A stretch of 64,000 bases of DNA from Phytopseudomonas dryadis (GTDB taxonomy: Bacteria; Pseudomonadota; Gammaproteobacteria; Pseudomonadales; Pseudomonadaceae). The notes under the pieces were generated by a model. That model had not been told where the DNA came from. It worked only from the letters and a program-made list of their open reading frames with translations, and did no database searches. Location: assembly GCF_004327355.1 (NCBI RefSeq), contig NZ_QJUM01000003.1:124001-188000 (forward strand). The letters are read 5' to 3'. Positions 18,944 through 28,377 of the stretch are shown here, in pieces (the first letter of the stretch is position 1; every line of letters begins with the position of its first letter). A program made the translations under genes and the position numbers.

Positions 18944-19813
18944 ATGTGGTCGTTCCGTGCCTGGCGCCGTCGGCGCATCCTCTCCCGTAACCCGGTCAGC
19001 GCCGACAGCTGGGCCGTCGTGCGCCAGCGCCTGCCGATTCTCGACGGCCTGAGCGAGTCAGACGAACAGCGCCTGCGCGAGCGCGTGGTGCTGTTCCTCC
19101 ACGACAAGCACCTGACCGCCCTGCCCGGCGTCGAGCTGGATACGGACGACCGCCTGGCCCTCGCGGCCCTGGCCGAGCTGCCGCTGTTGGGCCTGGACGA
19201 GCTGAACTGGTACCAGGGCTTCCACGAGATCGTGCTCTACCCCGACGACTTCGTCAGCCCGCAGCGCCATCGCGATTCCGGCGGCATCGAGCACGAGTGG
19301 GATGGCGAGCACAGCGGCGAAGCCTGGCAGCAGGGCCCGGTGATCCTGGCCTGGCCGGGCGTGCAGGCCAGCGGCGGCTGGGAGGGCTACAACCTGGTGA
19401 TCCATGAGCTGGCGCACAAGCTGGACATGCTCGGCGGCGATGCCAACGGCCTGCCGCCGCTGCACCGCGACATGTCGATCCAGGACTGGGCCGCCGCCAT
19501 GCAGCAGGCCTACGACAGCATGAACGCCGCGCTGGACGCCGATCCCGAGGCGCAGACCGCCCTGGACCCCTACGCCGCGGAGAACCCCGCCGAATTCTTC
19601 GCGGTGACCAGCGAATACTTCTTCAACGCTCCCGATCTGCTCGACGCGGCCTTTCCGGCGGTCTACGCCCAGTTGCGCCTGTTCTACCGGCAGGATCCGC
19701 TGGCACGTTTGCGCCAGTTGCAGGTCGAACACCCGGACTATCAGGAAGCCACCCCCGCCCAGCCGGATACGACCAATGGCTGGAATGGCAACGACACGGG
19801 AATGCACCTATAA
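18944..19813 (+). CDS. mtfA: MtfA-like zinc metallopeptidase (M90 family)
   Basis: A 289-residue cytosolic peptidase of the MtfA/YeeI family. The zinc motif HELAH is at residues 154-158, and a downstream glutamate candidate occurs in [16 protein letters not shown]. In E. coli MtfA binds the repressor Mlc and cleaves peptides; the role in Pseudomonas is not established. The ATG at 18944 ([11 protein letters not shown]) matches related N-termini better than the upstream in-frame ATG at 18887, which lies close behind the preceding gene. The tail beyond about residue 265 is divergent and overlaps the ppa promoter. Confidence 0.87.
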   Translation: MWSFRAWRRRRILSRNPVSADSWAVVRQRLPILDGLSESDEQRLRERVVLFLHDKHLTALPGVELDTDDRLALAALAELPLLGLDELNWYQGFHEIVLYPDDFVSPQRHRDSGGIEHEWDGEHSGEAWQQGPVILAWPGVQASGGWEGYNLVIHELAHKLDMLGGDANGLPPLHRDMSIQDWAAAMQQAYDSMNAALDADPEAQTALDPYAAENPAEFFAVTSEYFFNAPDLLDAAFPAVYAQLRLFYRQDPLARLRQLQVEHPDYQEATPAQPDTTNGWNGNDTGMHL

Positions 19814-19814
19814 T
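19786..19814 (+). promoter_or_regulatory. Probable sigma-70 promoter for ppa
   Basis: A perfect TATAAT lies at 19809-19814, with TGGCAA (19786-19791) 17 bases upstream as a weak -35. It sits at the 3' end of mtfA, 38 bases before the ppa start. Confidence 0.55.
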
Positions 19815-19851
19815 CCGGCCACTTTTTTTGGCCCACACCAGGGAGTCACCC

Positions 19852-20379
19852 ATGAGCTACAGCAAGGTTCCGGCCGGTAAAGACCTGCCCAATGACATCT
19901 ACGTCGCCATCGAGATCCCGGCCAACCACGCGCCGATCAAGTACGAAATCGACCACGACACCGACTGCCTGTTCGTCGACCGTTTCATGGCCACGCCGAT
20001 GTTCTACCCGGCCAACTACGGCTTCATCCCGCACACCCTGGCCGACGACGGCGACCCCCTCGACGTGCTGGTCGTGACCCCCTACCCGGTCGCGCCAGGC
20101 TCGGTGATCCGCGCCCGCCCGGTCGGCGTCCTGCACATGACCGACGAAGCCGGCGGCGACGCCAAACTGATCGCCGTCCCGCACGACAAGCTGACCACTA
20201 TCTACAAGGACGTCCAGGAATACACCGACCTGCCGCCGCTGCTGATCGAGCAGATCAAGCACTTCTTCGAGAACTACAAGGACCTCGAGAAAGGCAAGTG
20301 GGTAAAAGTCGAAGGCTGGGGCAACGCCGAAGCGGCCCGCGCCGAGATCACCAAGGCGGCTGCGGCTTATCAAAAGTAA
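19852..20379 (+). CDS. ppa: Inorganic pyrophosphatase
   Basis: A 175-residue family I soluble pyrophosphatase, which hydrolyses PPi and so drives biosynthetic reactions. The signature [10 protein letters not shown] with its metal-binding aspartates is present, as are [11 protein letters not shown] and the C-terminal [18 protein letters not shown]. The ATG at 19852 gives [18 protein letters not shown] and has an AGGGAG site; an in-frame GTG-like start upstream is not needed. It has its own promoter and a strong terminator, so it is monocistronic. Confidence 0.97.
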   Translation: MSYSKVPAGKDLPNDIYVAIEIPANHAPIKYEIDHDTDCLFVDRFMATPMFYPANYGFIPHTLADDGDPLDVLVVTPYPVAPGSVIRARPVGVLHMTDEAGGDAKLIAVPHDKLTTIYKDVQEYTDLPPLLIEQIKHFFENYKDLEKGKWVKVEGWGNAEAARAEITKAAAAYQK

Positions 20380-20396
20380 GCCCGACCTGCCTTACG

Positions 20397-20423
20397 AAAG
20401 CCGGCCACAAGCCGGCTTTTTTA
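20397..20423 (+). terminator. Rho-independent terminator after ppa
   Basis: AAAGCCGGC (20397-20405), loop CACAA, GCCGGCTTT (20411-20419), then TTTTA. It lies 17 bases after the ppa stop. Confidence 0.92.
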
Positions 20424-20446
20424 TTGTCCAAAGAAATCCGGCAAGC

Positions 20447-20830
20447 TTGCACAAGCGCAAGAAATACAGCCCCGAGCTCAAGCGGGAAGCCATCGAACGG
20501 GTTCGTCGTACCGGGGCGAGTCGCCGGCAGTTAACCCGGGAGGTTGGTATTGCCCGATCCTGCTCATCCGTTAGATTCGAGAATTACGGCCAGGGGCAGG
20601 GAAAGTCTTTCCGTGGCCGGGAAGCCCACGAGATGAGGAGCTTGCCCGCCTCAAGCGTGCGCTGGCGGATTCAAGCAAATGGGCTTGCACCATGCGCAGG
20701 CAACGAAAACCTGGAAAGTCTCACCATGGGGCACAAGGCAGCCCACGCCGGGCAAAGGCCGCACGCGGATTGGCTGCCAAAGCCTGCAAGCCAACAACGC
20801 CGGCCCCAACGGTAGCCTCTACGAGCCTTG
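20447..20830 (+). pseudogene. IS3-type transposase OrfA relic
   Basis: The first part translates to HKRKKYSPELKREAIERVRR, the typical helix-turn-helix start of IS3-family OrfA, and continues through GQGKSF. A frameshift then moves the reading to the next frame, where GSPRDEELARLKRALADSSK matches the usual OrfA tail. What follows (about 20700-20830) has no recognisable OrfB. No inverted-repeat ends were identified. It is a decayed fragment, not an active element, on the left edge of the amine-catabolism island. Confidence 0.75.
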
Positions 20831-20897
20831 AGCAATGTCGCCCTTGGCCTGGAACTGGCAAGATGATCACGAGCACTGCCGATTCAGATAATTGCCG

Positions 20898-21677
20898 ATG
20901 CCCACACTACAGCCCGCCCCTGCCCCGAGTGAAGCCATCACCCGCGAAGTCGTCGAGCGCTATCACGCGCTATGGATCGCCAAGGATGGTGACGGACTGA
21001 TGGCGATGTTCCACCCGCAGATCGAGTACTTCGATTTTTTCAACAACCAGCAGATTCCCCTTCGGCAACTGCATCACTACGTCTGCCAGTCCTTTCCCCA
21101 AGGGCCTTCCCAGCACATCACCTATACCGACCAGATCCGTGTGGCGGGCGATACCGCCTTCATTCAATACGAGGCGCGCCTGAACATGCCTCGCGGGCAA
21201 CTGGCCAGCCTGCGCGTGTGCGAGGCGATTACCGTGCGTGACCGGCTCATCTGGCGCGTCCACGAATACGCCTCGCGCTTGCGTGAAAGCGGTGACGACA
21301 GCGGAGTCGCACGGCTTGGCCTGAGCGCACGAGCCGTGCAGATGATGCTGTTGGATCTGCAGCACTACTTCAACAGTGAACGGCCCTATCTGGACGCAGA
21401 ACTGAGCCTGGCCAAGGTTGCCGATGCGCTGGGTTATACCCGCAACCAGGTGTCGCACCTGCTCAATCAGGTACTGGGCATGAATTTTTATCAGTACCTG
21501 AACAACGCTCGGCTGGACGAACTGTTCCTGCGCCACGCCCAGCAGCCTCAGGCGCGTCTGGAAGACCTGGCGCTGGCCGTCGGTTTCAACTCGTTATCGG
21601 TGTTCTACCGCTGCTTTCGCGAACGCACCGGACGAACGCCGAAGGCCTGGCGCGCCGATCACCGCGAAAATTCCTGA
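20898..21677 (+). CDS. AraC-family regulator with N-terminal SnoaL/NTF2-like domain
   Basis: A 259-residue protein with two parts. Residues about 15-125 resemble a SnoaL/NTF2-like ketosteroid-isomerase fold (EVVERYHALWIAKDGDGLMAMFHPQIEYFDF region), a possible small-molecule sensor. Residues about 150-255 form an AraC-type double helix-turn-helix (LSLAKVADALGYTRNQVSHLLNQ and LEDLALAVGFNSLSVFYRCFRERTGRTPKAWR). The usual AraC partner is a cupin, so this pairing is uncommon. The gene precedes the oxidase-binding protein-cupin set on the same strand and probably controls it. The ATG at 20898 is chosen over a TTG at 20892. Confidence 0.8.
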   Translation: MPTLQPAPAPSEAITREVVERYHALWIAKDGDGLMAMFHPQIEYFDFFNNQQIPLRQLHHYVCQSFPQGPSQHITYTDQIRVAGDTAFIQYEARLNMPRGQLASLRVCEAITVRDRLIWRVHEYASRLRESGDDSGVARLGLSARAVQMMLLDLQHYFNSERPYLDAELSLAKVADALGYTRNQVSHLLNQVLGMNFYQYLNNARLDELFLRHAQQPQARLEDLALAVGFNSLSVFYRCFRERTGRTPKAWRADHRENS

Positions 21678-21747
21678 CGGGCCCGGAGACAGGACGACCA
21701 CCGCCATCGCTGACTAGAGTGGGGCCATCGTTTCCTGGAGCCTCGCC

Positions 21748-23169
21748 ATGCGCACCACTGCCGTCAGCCTGTGGATGGATCAGGTAGCCCAGTTCGCTGC
21801 CAGCCGCCCTTCTCTCGATCACGCCCTGGAGCTGGACATCGCCATCATCGGCGCCGGCTACACCGGCTTGTGGACTGCCTGGTACCTGAAACAGCACGCG
21901 CCGCAACTGCGCATTGCCATTTTCGAGGCGCGTCAGGTTGGGCACGGTGCATCCGGGCGCAATGGCGGTTGGCTGCTAGGACGAATCACCGGCCTGGAAG
22001 CAATGCTCCAGAACCTGCCACGCGACGAAAGACATGCCTTGCTGAAAGCCGTTCAGCAGATTCCCGATGATGTCGAACAGGCGCTCAGGCAGGCGCAAAT
22101 CGACTGCGGCTACCGCAAAGGCGGAGTCCTGGCCTGTGCGGCTCGCTACCCCGAGCAATGGCAATGGCTGCAAGAGGAAATCAAATCGCTGCACGCCTTC
22201 GGTTACAGCGAAGACGACTATCGCCTCCTGAGCGCCAGCGAGCTGGCCGGGCAAATCCGCGTGAACAATGCCTATGGCGGCATGTTCAGCCCACATTGCG
22301 CCACCATCCAGCCCGCGCAGTTGGCCTTGGGCCTGGCCAGCACGCTCGAAGGCCTGGGCGTCAGGATCTACGAGAACAGCCGGGCCGAAAAAATCGGCAA
22401 CGGGCAACTGAACGTGGCCGGCCACCCGGTCAAGGCCAACTGGATCGTGCCCTGCGTCGAGGGCTATGCGATGGAATTCCCGCCACTTGGCCGCTATCAA
22501 CTGGCCGTACAAAGCCTGCAGATTGCCACCGCTCCGTTGAGCGAAGCACAGTGGGCCGAGATTGGCCTGGCCAATGGCCAGGCCGCACACGAATGCAGCC
22601 GTCAGGTGAGCTACTTCCATCGTTCCCGCGATAACCGCCTGGTGTTTGGTGCCCGTGGCAGTTACCGCTTTGGCGGACGCCTGCGTGAAGACTTCCGCTT
22701 GAGCGAGGCCGAGCTGGCGTTGCGCCGCAACATCGTGCTGGACCTGTTCCCGCAACTGGCCGGCACCCCCATCGAATATGGCTGGGGCGGAAACCTCGGG
22801 ATGACCCGCCACTTCCGCCCCTATGTGCTTTGTGATCAACCGCGAAACATGGCCTGCGCCGGCGGTTATGGCGGCGAAGGGGTCGGCGGCGCCTACCTGG
22901 CCGGGCGCACCCTGGCAGACCTCATTCTCGGCCGGGACACGCTCTATGCCCGCGCCCCCTGGGTCACTCGACGCAGCCTATCCAGTGCCTTGAAACGCTG
23001 GGAGCCAGAGCCGTTTCGCTGGCTTGGTTACGGTGGCATCAGCGCGGCCTACAGCTACGAAGACGCGTTGCTGTCCAACCCGCACAGCGCACCCTGGCAA
23101 CGAAAAATGGCCACGGCCCTGGCGGTAGGCGTCAGCCATCTGGTTTCCCCCGACGTCAAGGTCGGTTGA
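21748..23169 (+). CDS. FAD-dependent amine oxidoreductase (PuuB-like, DAO family)
   Basis: A 473-residue flavoprotein of the D-amino-acid-oxidase/PuuB superfamily. The dinucleotide motif IAIIGAGYTGLWTAWYL lies near residues 31-47, followed by the flavin loop GHGASGRNGGW and the C-terminal GYGGEGVGGAYLAGRTLADL. PuuB oxidises gamma-glutamylputrescine; relatives oxidise other amines or amino acids. It is followed after 39 bases by a polyamine-type binding protein, so amine oxidation is likely, but the substrate is unknown. It has an extra C-terminal segment of about 60 residues (from WVTRRSLSSALKRWE) absent from the two related proteins elsewhere in the window. Confidence 0.83.
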   Translation: MRTTAVSLWMDQVAQFAASRPSLDHALELDIAIIGAGYTGLWTAWYLKQHAPQLRIAIFEARQVGHGASGRNGGWLLGRITGLEAMLQNLPRDERHALLKAVQQIPDDVEQALRQAQIDCGYRKGGVLACAARYPEQWQWLQEEIKSLHAFGYSEDDYRLLSASELAGQIRVNNAYGGMFSPHCATIQPAQLALGLASTLEGLGVRIYENSRAEKIGNGQLNVAGHPVKANWIVPCVEGYAMEFPPLGRYQLAVQSLQIATAPLSEAQWAEIGLANGQAAHECSRQVSYFHRSRDNRLVFGARGSYRFGGRLREDFRLSEAELALRRNIVLDLFPQLAGTPIEYGWGGNLGMTRHFRPYVLCDQPRNMACAGGYGGEGVGGAYLAGRTLADLILGRDTLYARAPWVTRRSLSSALKRWEPEPFRWLGYGGISAAYSYEDALLSNPHSAPWQRKMATALAVGVSHLVSPDVKVG

Positions 23170-23208
23170 GTTCGTCCACCTACTGTCGCTCGCCTTCGGA
23201 GGCTCCTA

Positions 23209-24294
23209 ATGCGTACCTTGTCCTACCCTTTGCTTCTAACCGCCACACTGCTCAGTGGCGGTGTCCAGGCCGCTCAGCTCAACCTGTACAACTGGGCCGA
23301 CTACCTGGGCCCGGACACACTGCAAAAGTTCGAAAAGGAAACCGGCATCAAGGTCTTCCTGGGAACCTTCGACTCCGACGAAACGCTGGAAGCCAAGATG
23401 CTCACCGGCGGCAGCGGCTACGATCTGGTCGTAGTGCCCAGTGACTTCCTGCCACGGCATGTGCGCGCAGGCGTCTACGCCCCTCTCGACCACAGCAAAC
23501 TGCCAAACTGGCAGAACCTGGACGGCAACCTGCTCAAGCAACTGGAGAAGGTCGATCCAGGCAACCAATACGGCGTGCCCTACCTCTGGGGCAGCGTCGG
23601 TATCGGCTACAACGTCGAAAAGGTCAAAGCCGTATTGGGCGACAACGCCCCGGTCGACTCACTGGCCCTGATGTTCGAACCGGAGAACCTCGGCAAACTG
23701 AAAACCTGCGGCGCTGCCTTCATCGATGGCCCTACCCGGGTCATTCCCACCCTGCTGCATTACCTGCACCTGGACCCGAACACGCAAGATCGTGACGACT
23801 ACAAACAGGCCGAACGGCATCTGCTGAAGCTACGTCCCTCGGTCACCACGATCAACTCGACCAAATACTTCGGCGACCTGGCCAATGGCGACCTCTGCGT
23901 AGCCTTCGGCTACAGCGGCGACATCCTGCAAGCACAACAATCCGCGCAGGAGGCAGGCAAGCCCTACCACATCGTCTACAGCCTGCCGAAAGAAGGCAGC
24001 AACCTGTGGTTCGACATGTTCGCCATTCCTGCCGACGCCAAGAACAAGGAAGAGGCCTACCAGTTCATCGACTTCATGCTGCGCCCGGAAATCATCGCCG
24101 AAACGGCCAACTACCTGCGCTATGCCCAACCCAACCAGGCAGCGGCCTCGCTGACCGATACCGACCTGCGCGACAACCCCAACATCTACCCGAGCGCCGA
24201 ACAACTCTCGCGCATGACCGTGAACGCCGACCAGCCCAACCCGATCGTGCGGCTGATCAACCGCCTCTGGACCACCTTCAAGACGGGACACTGA
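23209..24294 (+). CDS. Polyamine-type ABC substrate-binding protein (PotF-like)
   Basis: A 361-residue periplasmic binding protein with a signal peptide ending near residue 22 (LLSGGVQA/A). The mature start AQLNLYNWADYLGPDTLQKF is characteristic of PotD/PotF. Pocket-like residues in GTFDSDETLEAKMLTGGSGYDLVVPS (read in two halves) and WGSVGIGYN are conserved. No ATPase or permease gene lies in this cluster, so it would need a transporter encoded elsewhere or act as a sensor. Its stop is two bases before the cupin gene. Confidence 0.87.
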   Translation: MRTLSYPLLLTATLLSGGVQAAQLNLYNWADYLGPDTLQKFEKETGIKVFLGTFDSDETLEAKMLTGGSGYDLVVVPSDFLPRHVRAGVYAPLDHSKLPNWQNLDGNLLKQLEKVDPGNQYGVPYLWGSVGIGYNVEKVKAVLGDNAPVDSLALMFEPENLGKLKTCGAAFIDGPTRVIPTLLHYLHLDPNTQDRDDYKQAERHLLKLRPSVTTINSTKYFGDLANGDLCVAFGYSGDILQAQQSAQEAGKPYHIVYSLPKEGSNLWFDMFAIPADAKNKEEAYQFIDFMLRPEIIAETANYLRYAQPNQAAASLTDTDLRDNPNIYPSAEQLSRMTVNADQPNPIVRLINRLWTTFKTGH

Positions 24295-24296
24295 AC

Positions 24297-24623
24297 ATGA
24301 GTTCTCCTGAATCCATCCGTTTCAGCGAATGTCCCGTGACCGAGGCCGTGCAGGCCAACCCGTTCTATCAAAGTGCGGAGTTGGGCGTCGACAGCGGTTT
24401 CTGGGCCTCGGAACCCGGCATCATCGAGCTGGACTTCGGCCCCTCGCAGTGCGAACTGTGTACCTTGCTGCAAGGCAAGGTTCGCCTGAGCAGCGCAAAC
24501 GGTCATGAGGCGATCTACTGCGCCGGCGACACCTTCATCATGCCCACCGGCTTTCGTGGCCGCTGGGAAACCCTGGAGACGGTGCGCAAGTATTACCTGA
24601 TCCTGCAACGCCCGGAAGCGTAG
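24297..24623 (+). CDS. Small cupin-domain protein (DUF861 type)
   Basis: A 108-residue single-domain cupin. The region IIELDFGPSQCELCTLLQGKV and the closing DTFIMPTGFRGRWETLE fit the DUF861/EutQ-like cupin group, which often accompanies PuuB-like oxidases and binding proteins. A metal-binding histidine set is not obvious. It is tightly coupled to the binding-protein gene (two bases apart). Role unknown; binding or stabilising an amine-derived metabolite is a guess from context. Confidence 0.75.
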   Translation: MSSPESIRFSECPVTEAVQANPFYQSAELGVDSGFWASEPGIIELDFGPSQCELCTLLQGKVRLSSANGHEAIYCAGDTFIMPTGFRGRWETLETVRKYYLILQRPEA

Positions 24624-24725
24624 CCCCCTGAGCAGGCCCGGCGGCAGCACGCCGTCGCGTTCAACAGGGTGCTTTCGGCCCGTCGAGCAGGGCCGTCACC
24701 CATTCACCCGAGTAGGAAAAAGACC

Positions 24726-25577
24726 ATGAGCGATCGCCTCCCGATGATCGAATTACCTGGCGGCCAGTCCGTCGTCGCCCTCGGCCAGGGCACCTGGCAC
24801 ATGGGTGATGGCAAGGCAGGTATCGACGCTGAAGTCACCAGCCTGCGGCATGGCCTGGACCTGGGCATGACCCTGATCGACACCGCGGAAATGTATGGCA
24901 ACGGCGCCTCCGAACAAGTCGTCGGTGAAGCGCTGCGCGGACGCCGCGACGAAGCCTTCGTGGTCAGCAAGGTGCTGCCGGAAAATGCCTCGCGCCAGGG
25001 CATTCACCACTCCTGCGAGCGCAGCCTCAAGCACCTGGGAATCGACCACATCGACCTGTACCTGCTGCACTGGCGCGAAAGCGATACGTCGCTGGCGGAG
25101 GTCGTGGAAACCTTCGAAGCGCTAAAGGCCGAAGGCAAGATCGGCGCGTGGGGCGTTTCCAACTTCGACGTGGACGACATGGAAGAACTGCTCGCCGTGC
25201 CTGGCGGCGATCGGGTCGCGGTCAACCAGGTGCTGTACAACCTGGCGCAGCGCGGCATCGAATACGACCTGCTGCCCTGGTGCCAGGCACGGGGCATCGC
25301 CATCATGGCTTATTCCCCTCTCGATGAGGGCCGCCTGCTACGCCACGATGGGCTGATTCGCTTCGCCGAAGAACGCCAGTTGTCGGCGGCCCAGGTGGCG
25401 CTGGCCTTCGTCCTTGCCCGTCCTGGCGTCATTGCGATCCCCAAGGCCGGCTCGGCGCATCACGCGCAGAACAACCGCAAGGCGGCCACGATTCGCTTCA
25501 CGGCCGATGAACTGGCAGAACTCGATAGGCTGTTCGCGGCGCCCACCCGCAAAATACCGCTGGCGACGATCGACTGA
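24726..25577 (+). CDS. Aldo/keto reductase
   Basis: A 283-residue NADPH-dependent aldo/keto reductase. Catalytic residues read as D in [11 protein letters not shown] (Asp and Tyr), K in VVSKVLPEN and H in LYLLHWRES. The C-terminal [15 protein letters not shown] segment is the cofactor-phosphate site. The ATG at 24726 follows an AGGAAA site; an in-frame start at 24669 would extend into the spacer. It is the last gene of the island and could reduce an aldehyde formed by the amine oxidase. Natural substrate unknown. Confidence 0.87.
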   Translation: MSDRLPMIELPGGQSVVALGQGTWHMGDGKAGIDAEVTSLRHGLDLGMTLIDTAEMYGNGASEQVVGEALRGRRDEAFVVSKVLPENASRQGIHHSCERSLKHLGIDHIDLYLLHWRESDTSLAEVVETFEALKAEGKIGAWGVSNFDVDDMEELLAVPGGDRVAVNQVLYNLAQRGIEYDLLPWCQARGIAIMAYSPLDEGRLLRHDGLIRFAEERQLSAAQVALAFVLARPGVIAIPKAGSAHHAQNNRKAATIRFTADELAELDRLFAAPTRKIPLATID

Positions 25578-25644
25578 AACGAACCGCTGAGGCAGTTACG
25601 CCCGTGCTGCTTGGCCTGATAGCGCGCCCCGGCTTGCTCAGGGC

Positions 25645-25862
25645 GGACATGACGCGGAGTGGGTGGCGATCTTTTCGATTGCCGCCAAGGGTGGACGCGA
25701 GGAGCGATCCATCAGGCCAGGTTTTCCCTCTTCGCGAAACCGTTTGAGCCATTTGTAGGCGGTACGCACGCCCACGCCTGGGCGCGCAGTCCCTGGTGGA
25801 TGCGTTGGGCTAAAGGGGCTCGGACCACGCGGGGCAAGACGGGCCTGTTTATGCAGGCTCAT
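25645..25862 (-). pseudogene. IS481-type transposase N-terminal relic
   Basis: Read on the minus strand it starts MSLHKQARLAPRG, shifts frame to an APLAQRIHQGLRAQA segment, and shifts again to GVGVRTAYKWLKRFREEG and LMDRSSRPP. These together make up the helix-turn-helix start of an IS481-family transposase. Two frameshifts and loss of the catalytic domain show that it is dead. It marks the right edge of the 20.9-25.6 kb amine island. The remaining bases from 25578 to 25945 hold no other gene. Confidence 0.75.
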
Positions 25863-25945
25863 CCGGGGCTCCTGGAAGGCTGTGTGGGTCGCGCTTCCAG
25901 AATTCCGGGTAAGCCTCGGATGAACAACCTGCTGAGAGATCACAG

Positions 25946-27319
25946 CTAGCGCACCAACGGCTCATGGCCTTCTGCCGCAGGAACCCGGTCGGGTTCGAGC
26001 CGACTGGCTGCCGGTTCCCGCTGCACCGCCCGTCCCGCAAACGGCAGCAGCAGGCTGAAGGCCGTGCCGGGCTCATCATCCTCCACGAGGCACACATCGC
26101 CGCCCTGCCATTGCGCAAGCATCCGCGCGATGGGCAAGCCCAGCCCCAGCCCGGCACTGCGTCCGGCGTGCTCGCCACGGTAGAAACGCTCGAAGATTCG
26201 CCGCCGATCCTCAGGGGCGATGCCCTGGCCGAAATCTCTCACCGTGCAGCGCAGTACCTGTCCCTCTATCTCGGTGATCACCTGAACAGGCAGTCCCTCG
26301 GGGCTGTACTTGTGTGCATTGGCAATCAGGTTGACGAGAATCTCCACGCACCACATCCGGTCACAGGAACCCCATACATCATCGCCATGGCGCTCGATCT
26401 GGCGCCGTCCCAATGTATCGCCGAGCCGCTCCAGCGCTTCATCGATGACCTCGTGCCAATGGCAGCGGACGGGGCAGAGCGCCCTCATCGCCGTGCCCTC
26501 GCCTTCGTCCCCCCGCAGGCCATCGAGCACCCGCTCGATCAGCCGGTTGAGCTGCGCCACGGCCGTGCGTATGCGCTGGCTGCGTTGCTCGATGTCCTGA
26601 GGATCGGCAGAGCTCCGTCGCCGCAGACGCTGTGCGCTCGAATCGATCACCGCCAGCGGTGTGCGCAACTGGTGCGTCATCAGCGAAACGACATCCCGGT
26701 AGCGCAGCCGCGCGCAACGCTCGCGCTGCAGCATTTGCTGCAGCGCGAGCGCCTGGCCCTGCTGGCAGGAGATTTCCCGACGGGCAGTCCTGAGCTGGCC
26801 ACACAACACCGCGCCCGCCATCAGCATGCCGAGACAGGCCATCATGATCTGCATGACGACCCGCCGCCGGCTATCGCGCTGCCGCTCATGCGCATTGCGC
26901 TCGGCAACCATGATCAGGCCACCGATACGCTGGAACTCCCGCTGCAACGCCAGGTAGTCGACCCCCTCCGCCTCGAGAGCCGCCTGGACCCGCCGCACGT
27001 CCGGCCAGACCCCCACCTGCCGCACGAAGGCGCTCGGCCGGCCCTGGGTCAGCAGTCGAACATCGGCCACCAGCGTGCGCCGGAGCCGCTCGATATCCTC
27101 GGCAGAGCTCTGCTCACCGTCGAGTGCCTGCAGTAGGCGCCCCGCCTGGTAAGACGACTGGCTCAGAGCCCAGGCCAGGCTCTCCCCGCGATCACGCCCC
27201 AGATCCGAGCGCAGCTCGGTCAGTTCGTACAGGGCATGGCCGAGCATGAGGACGAAAACGCATACGACCAGCAACGTGAAGTGGCGCAGCCGTGGTTTCT
27301 TTATCAGCCCAGTTCGCAC
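25946..27319 (-). CDS. Membrane sensor histidine kinase
   Basis: A 457-residue two-component kinase. TM1 (residues 14-30) and TM2 (154-174) enclose a sensor region of about 125 residues with no recognised domain. A coiled linker leads to the H-box with H216 in LMTHQLRTPLAV. The N-box reads EILVNLIANAHKYSPEG, and the G-boxes DFGQGIAPEDRR and SAGLGLGLPIARML complete the ATPase domain. The chosen GTG start at 27319 overlaps the upstream response-regulator gene by 16 bases; no ATG fits upstream of TM1. It is the last gene of a three-gene unit. The signal is unknown. Confidence 0.85.
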   Translation of the reverse strand: MRTGLIKKPRLRHFTLLVVCVFVLMLGHALYELTELRSDLGRDRGESLAWALSQSSYQAGRLLQALDGEQSSAEDIERLRRTLVADVRLLTQGRPSAFVRQVGVWPDVRRVQAALEAEGVDYLALQREFQRIGGLIMVAERNAHERQRDSRRRVVMQIMMACLGMLMAGAVLCGQLRTARREISCQQGQALALQQMLQRERCARLRYRDVVSLMTHQLRTPLAVIDSSAQRLRRRSSADPQDIEQRSQRIRTAVAQLNRLIERVLDGLRGDEGEGTAMRALCPVRCHWHEVIDEALERLGDTLGRRQIERHGDDVWGSCDRMWCVEILVNLIANAHKYSPEGLPVQVITEIEGQVLRCTVRDFGQGIAPEDRRRIFERFYRGEHAGRSAGLGLGLPIARMLAQWQGGDVCLVEDDEPGTAFSLLLPFAGRAVQREPAASRLEPDRVPAAEGHEPLVR

Positions 27320-28377
27320 GGCTGGCGCTCGCCTTCCATCCAGCACAGATCGGGCACGGCCCAGCCCAAGGCCAGAATCCGCGCCACGAGGTCGACCTGG
27401 CGCGTGACCCCTACCTTGGCGAACACGTTGCGCAAATGGAAAGCGACGGTGCTGGCGGAAATGGCCATCGTCTCTGCCACCTCCTCCGACCGCAACCCGC
27501 GCGCCAGCAGCAGCGCCAGGCGCGCCTCGGTCGGCGTCAGCCCATACATCAGCCTGAGCGCCTCGCGGCTGGGTAATGACCGGCTCTGCGCCGCACACAG
27601 GTACAGTGCGACGACATGCTCGCAACGCGCATCGCCACGAGGCTCCAGGCACGACAGGCCGACCAGCAGCGAGCCGCTGCCGCGTTGCTCCAGGACGACC
27701 AGCCGGCGCTCACCCTCTGCCGAACGTGACAATTCAAGCAGGCTTCGTTGCAACGCGGCTTGCGAGGCCTGGCCGGTATCGGGCCAGACGATCTGCCCCT
27801 GCCGCCCCGAAGCCCATACCCCCTGCTGCGCGAGCACCTGGGCCTGGGCATTGGCGTACAGCAGTTGCCCTGCCCCATCGCTCAACAGCACCGCCCCCGG
27901 CAACGGGCCGAAGACCCTGTCCATGCGCGTGAGGAAATCGTCACGCCTGGCGACCTCTCTGCGCAGGCGACGCACCTGCGCCAGGCGCGCCTTGATGGTC
28001 GCCAGCAACAGGTCGTAGTCCACCGGTTTGACCAGATAGTCATCGACGCCCTCGAGCTTGGCGCGCAGTACGGCATCGCGGTGCCCCAGCGCCGTCAGCA
28101 GGATGAACGGAGAATCCGCCAGCTCCGGGAAGCGCTCGCGCACATGACGATGGAGGGAATAGCCATCCTGCCCCTCGTCGCTCTCCAGCATCACATCGCA
28201 CAGCACCAGTTCCGGGCGCCGGGTCTCCAGGTGCTGGAGCGCCTGACGGGCATTGGTCGCCGTGAGCACCCGATAACCGGCCGCCGTCAGTTCCTCCTCG
28301 ACATCCGCCAGGAGCGCCGCCTCGTCCTCGATGCAGAGAATGCAGGCGCGATATGCTGTTTCCTCCACGGCCATCAT
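27304..28377 (-). CDS. Response regulator: REC, PAS-like linker, LuxR-type HTH
   Basis: A 357-residue transcription factor. The receiver domain occupies residues 12-125, with E17/D18, phospho-acceptor D61 in LVLCDVMLES, T95 and K117 conserved. A middle segment (RMDRVFGPLPGAVLLSDGAG) looks PAS-like. The C-terminal LuxR/FixJ helix-turn-helix reads LTPTEARLALLLARGL and ISASTVAFHLRNVFAKVGV. Its ATG overlaps the stop of the upstream small gene (ATGA), and its own end overlaps the kinase start, so all three are coupled. It probably receives phosphate from the adjoining kinase. Targets are unknown. Confidence 0.87.
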   Translation of the reverse strand: MMAVEETAYRACILCIEDEAALLADVEEELTAAGYRVLTATNARQALQHLETRRPELVLCDVMLESDEGQDGYSLHRHVRERFPELADSPFILLTALGHRDAVLRAKLEGVDDYLVKPVDYDLLLATIKARLAQVRRLRREVARRDDFLTRMDRVFGPLPGAVLLSDGAGQLLYANAQAQVLAQQGVWASGRQGQIVWPDTGQASQAALQRSLLELSRSAEGERRLVVLEQRGSGSLLVGLSCLEPRGDARCEHVVALYLCAAQSRSLPSREALRLMYGLTPTEARLALLLARGLRSEEVAETMAISASTVAFHLRNVFAKVGVTRQVDLVARILALGWAVPDLCWMEGERQPCELG

